Shown here: piece by piece, positions 61,907 through 64,000 of the stretch | Numbering within the stretch: the first letter of the stretch is position 1 | How the letters are laid out: the number at the start of each line of letters is the position of its first letter | From: Methanococcus voltae | GTDB taxonomy: Archaea > AGJL01 > Methanococci > Methanococcales > Methanococcaceae | Direction: 5' to 3' | Length of the DNA: 64,000 nt | Assembly: GCF_024807655.1 (NCBI RefSeq) | Contig: NZ_JANUCR010000002.1 | Location: forward strand, 124,001-188,000 | Notes under the pieces: generated by a model | What the model saw: only the letters and a program-made list of their open reading frames with translations | The model's database searches: none | What the model was told of the DNA's origin: nothing | Translations under genes and position numbers: made by a program

Positions 61907-62071
61907 TTATTCCTCCAAAGCATTTACTGGACATATTTCTTTACAAAGTTTACAGCCTTTACATTTTTCTGTATCTATTTCAATTTTATTCTCGATAAGT
62001 TCAATTGCATTCCTCGGACATATGCCAACGCATGCCCCACAGTAGCCACATTTTAAAGTATTTACTTTCAC
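61907..62071 (-). CDS. 2[4Fe-4S] ferredoxin, partner of GGR
   Basis: The product is 54 residues with a GTG start at 62071. Two cluster motifs: [12 protein letters not shown] and [12 protein letters not shown] (CX2CX2CX3CP twice). The stop is 2 bases from the GGR start codon. In Methanosarcina a ferredoxin gene next to the GGR gene supports reduction of archaeal lipids, which fits this arrangement. GGGAGAGGAT lies just before the GTG. This gene is too short for most automatic open-frame lists. Confidence 0.92.
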   Translation of the reverse strand: MKVNTLKCGYCGACVGICPRNAIELIENKIEIDTEKCKGCKLCKEICPVNALEE

Positions 62072-62718
62072 AATATCCTCTCCCAATGTGAAAACAAAAA
62101 TAACACATTATATATTAAATTAGATTATTATCGATATTTAAGCTTATTCATATGATTTTAGTTTATTTTTATTATAGAGTAATGTATTTTACTATATCTT
62201 CCTATTTATTGCCATTATTTCAAATTTCAATTTTTTTTTGAACTAATGTGATATTATATTAAATGCGCCATTTAACTATAATTTAATAAAATTTGAAGAT
62301 TTGAATAATTGCATTATGCAAAATAATTATAATAACTATAAGTGATACTATTTTGCTTAAATATAAAATTGTTAAATAATAATCTATTATTTACGATGCT
62401 ATATAATGTTTTATTTTTAATTTAGGTATTATTAATTTATGTACTTGCAATGTTCTTTAAATACTTTTAACTATTTATCCAACCTATGTTTTTATGCTTT
62501 TCTATTTTATTTGATGATTTATTTTATAAACTGTTATAATTTAAAGTTATCACCTTATTTAATTAAGTTAAATATCCAAAATAGTTTATTTAATCTAAGC
62601 AATATTTAAAATAACGAAGTAAAAATAAAATAAGAATAAAATAAAATAATAATTTTAATTTCAATATTTAAAAATAGATTATAAGTTATAATTATAATTA
62701 TAATTATATACCTATATT
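62072..62718. other. 647-bp intergenic region, largest empty stretch apart from the sla leader
   Basis: This lies between the ferredoxin start and the DUF84 stop, both leftward. Only A/T runs and scattered short repeats were seen. A small patch ATGCGCCATTT (62261-62271) and ATTGCATTATGCAAAATAA (62309-62327, containing TTGCATTATGCAA, an imperfect palindrome) are the only structured-looking parts. No open frame with a ribosome binding site. Confidence 0.4.
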
Positions 62719-63438
62719 TTAGAATTTAGTAGTCATATTTTGAGCTAATCGGGGAATTAACGCCATAGTAATTGCTTGCTTGCATAAATCTTTTCTAACA
62801 ATATTTTCATCAGTTAATTGCCCTATTAACCCCACATTTTTGCCTATTTCAGGATTTCCATATAATTTTCCAGCGATTTCACCACATTCAACGCCTTGCT
62901 CAATTCCTGAAAGTATTTCCAAAGGTATTTGAAAGCCTGAAGACGTTCCAACCGTATGCCTGAAGCTATCGTATATCACACAAATATGAATGTCTAACCG
63001 TTTCTCTCCAATTTTTACAATACCTGCTTCTAAACCAATACCATACATCGAAGAAGCTTTATCATAAGCTTCTTTTGCCCTATTGTATGCACCTTGAAAT
63101 GTTTCATCAAATCCAATGGGTTGGTCAGATACTTTACTATCTGCATCTATTGAATTTATTAAAACACTACCTACCGCACGCTCTAAAGCTTCCTGAGCTG
63201 CACTAATTTTAACGGGATTAAGTGTTCCAATAGAAGCGACTCTTAACTTATGTCCGGCAGGACCGCCACGTTGATTCATAGCTTTACTAAGACATTCTTC
63301 ACTTTCGCATAGGATGGTTCCAAATCGATAGGTTTTTGCAGGTTTTCCACATATTTCGCAAATTTTATTTTCAAATGGACTTTTAAAATTATTTTTATTA
63401 TTTTCATTTTTATTATTTTCAATTTTTTTACTACTCAT
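62719..63438 (-). CDS. DUF84 (YjjX-like) non-canonical NTP phosphatase with N-terminal zinc ribbon
   Basis: The product is 239 residues. Residues about 66-239 match inosine/xanthosine triphosphatase DUF84: RVASIGTLNPVKISAAQEAL at the start, DQPIGFDETFQGAYNRAKEA and GIGLEAGIV. It would hydrolyse ITP/XTP-like oxidised nucleotides. The N-terminal 65 residues add an Asn/Lys stretch and a Cys motif, CEICGKPAKTYRFGTILCESEEC (CX2C...CX4C), that looks like a zinc ribbon. GGGGAATACT precedes the ATG. Confidence 0.82.
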   Translation of the reverse strand: MSSKKIENNKNENNKNNFKSPFENKICEICGKPAKTYRFGTILCESEECLSKAMNQRGGPAGHKLRVASIGTLNPVKISAAQEALERAVGSVLINSIDADSKVSDQPIGFDETFQGAYNRAKEAYDKASSMYGIGLEAGIVKIGEKRLDIHICVIYDSFRHTVGTSSGFQIPLEILSGIEQGVECGEIAGKLYGNPEIGKNVGLIGQLTDENIVRKDLCKQAITMALIPRLAQNMTTKF

Positions 63439-63729
63439 ACAGTATTCCCCTATTTTATTTTATAATTTATTCGATAATTTGATTTACGATACTTATCATT
63501 ATATAATATTAATTAAAAAGGATATCGATATGAATATATCATAATTTTATTGCCACATACATATTTAATTAAAAGAATCCTTAATATAGTATTAAATAAA
63601 TTAATAAATAAATTAACTATTTATACTATTAAACAATGTAAAAATACATATAATAAATATATCTTAACATATGATATTAACATAAAATCATAAAACAACA
63701 ATAAAACAACAATATCCTCGAGGGATTTG

Positions 63730-64000
63730 ATGAAATTGAATACCGAAAAGTTATTAATGATACCTGGACCTACAATGGTTCCAAATGAAGTTTTAAACAC
63801 AATGGCTTTACCCATCATTGGGCACAGAACCGCAGATTATGGTGCACTTTTGGAAGACACAGTGGACAAAATGAAAAAAGTTTTCCAAACAAAATACGAT
63901 GCACACTTAATAACAGGTTCAGGAACTGCAGCAATGGATATGGCAATTTCAAACACCGTGGACAAAGGGGATAAAGTACTAAATATAGTAAATGGAAACT
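63730..64000 (+). CDS. class V aminotransferase, broad aspartate/phosphoserine type (N-terminal part)
   Basis: 90 residues are visible: MKLNTEKLLMIPGPTMVPNEV, then IGHRTADYGALLEDTVDKMKKVF and AHLITGSGTAAMDMAISNTV. This is the serine-pyruvate/alanine-glyoxylate aminotransferase family; in M. jannaschii the relative MJ0959 acts as a broad aspartate aminotransferase that supplies phosphoserine. The PLP lysine lies beyond the window. Codon use is typical of a well expressed gene. GAGGGATTTG precedes the ATG. Confidence 0.85.
   Translation, partial: MKLNTEKLLMIPGPTMVPNEVLNTMALPIIGHRTADYGALLEDTVDKMKKVFQTKYDAHLITGSGTAAMDMAISNTVDKGDKVLNIVNGN

Noticed and set aside
63621-63818. 65-residue minus-strand frame overlapping the aminotransferase start
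   Set aside because: Shadow of the aminotransferase gene and its A/T-rich leader.

Overview
The window is a very AT-rich (roughly 70% A+T by eye), densely coding piece of a methanogenic archaeon of the order Methanococcales. The best match is Methanococcus voltae. This rests on an S-layer protein that I recognise as the M. voltae type, an mtd gene, enzymes for coenzymes M, B and F420, a methanogenesis marker protein, an archaeal histone, a class III-signal pilin, and GGTGAT-type ribosome binding sites before nearly every gene. The species call is from memory of these proteins, not from an alignment.

Layout. 1-8100: end of a CBS protein, a DUF1611 P-loop protein, a PfkB nucleoside kinase, methanogenesis marker 7, PRPP synthetase, an Fe-S-type GMC oxidoreductase, a DUF92 membrane protein and a HIT hydrolase. 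8200-21200: mostly minus strand, with e-MtaB, comD (plus strand), a Dus-like barrel, arfA, cofD, a glycosyltransferase, a membrane-anchored winged-helix protein, short MetE, an ACT protein, HtpX and pantoate kinase. 21500-35300: alaS, eno, hemD, an MJ0936-type phosphodiesterase, purD, purB, aroA, an M24 peptidase and a PHP protein. 35600-38650: two identical initiator tRNA-Met genes, then the S-layer gene with a strong terminator and a 780-bp control region. 38650-49900: polB, hacB, ABCE1, cbiD, a 2-hydroxyacyl-CoA dehydratase-type activator, mtd, a pilin-like protein and dph6. 50250-64000: a double-cubane-cluster reductase, Nob1, a radical SAM-TRAM protein, purL, a TatD-like hydrolase, trmO, pyrH, histone, signal peptidase I, a ferredoxin plus geranylgeranyl reductase pair, DUF84 with a zinc ribbon, and the start of an aminotransferase.

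How it fits together. Almost every gene stands alone with its own leader, so pathways are scattered. Coenzyme M (comD), coenzyme B (hacB), F420 (arfA, cofD), CoA (pantoate kinase) and corrinoid/tetrapyrrole (hemD, cbiD) each contribute one or two genes, next to the F420-dependent methanogenesis enzyme Mtd. Three purine genes (purD, purB, purL) are likewise separate. The clear functional pairs are ferredoxin-GGR (archaeal lipid saturation) and, separated by about 4 kb, the double-cubane protein and its ATP-dependent activator. Several enzymes carry asparagine tracts encoded by AAT/ACT microsatellites. No CRISPR array, transposase, integrase or toxin-antitoxin pair was seen. The observations most worth a second look are nested inverted repeats at the S-layer promoter, a 9-bp-arm palindrome upstream of mtd, the membrane-tethered winged-helix protein, the double-cubane system, and a signal peptidase gene with no standard start codon before its catalytic serine.
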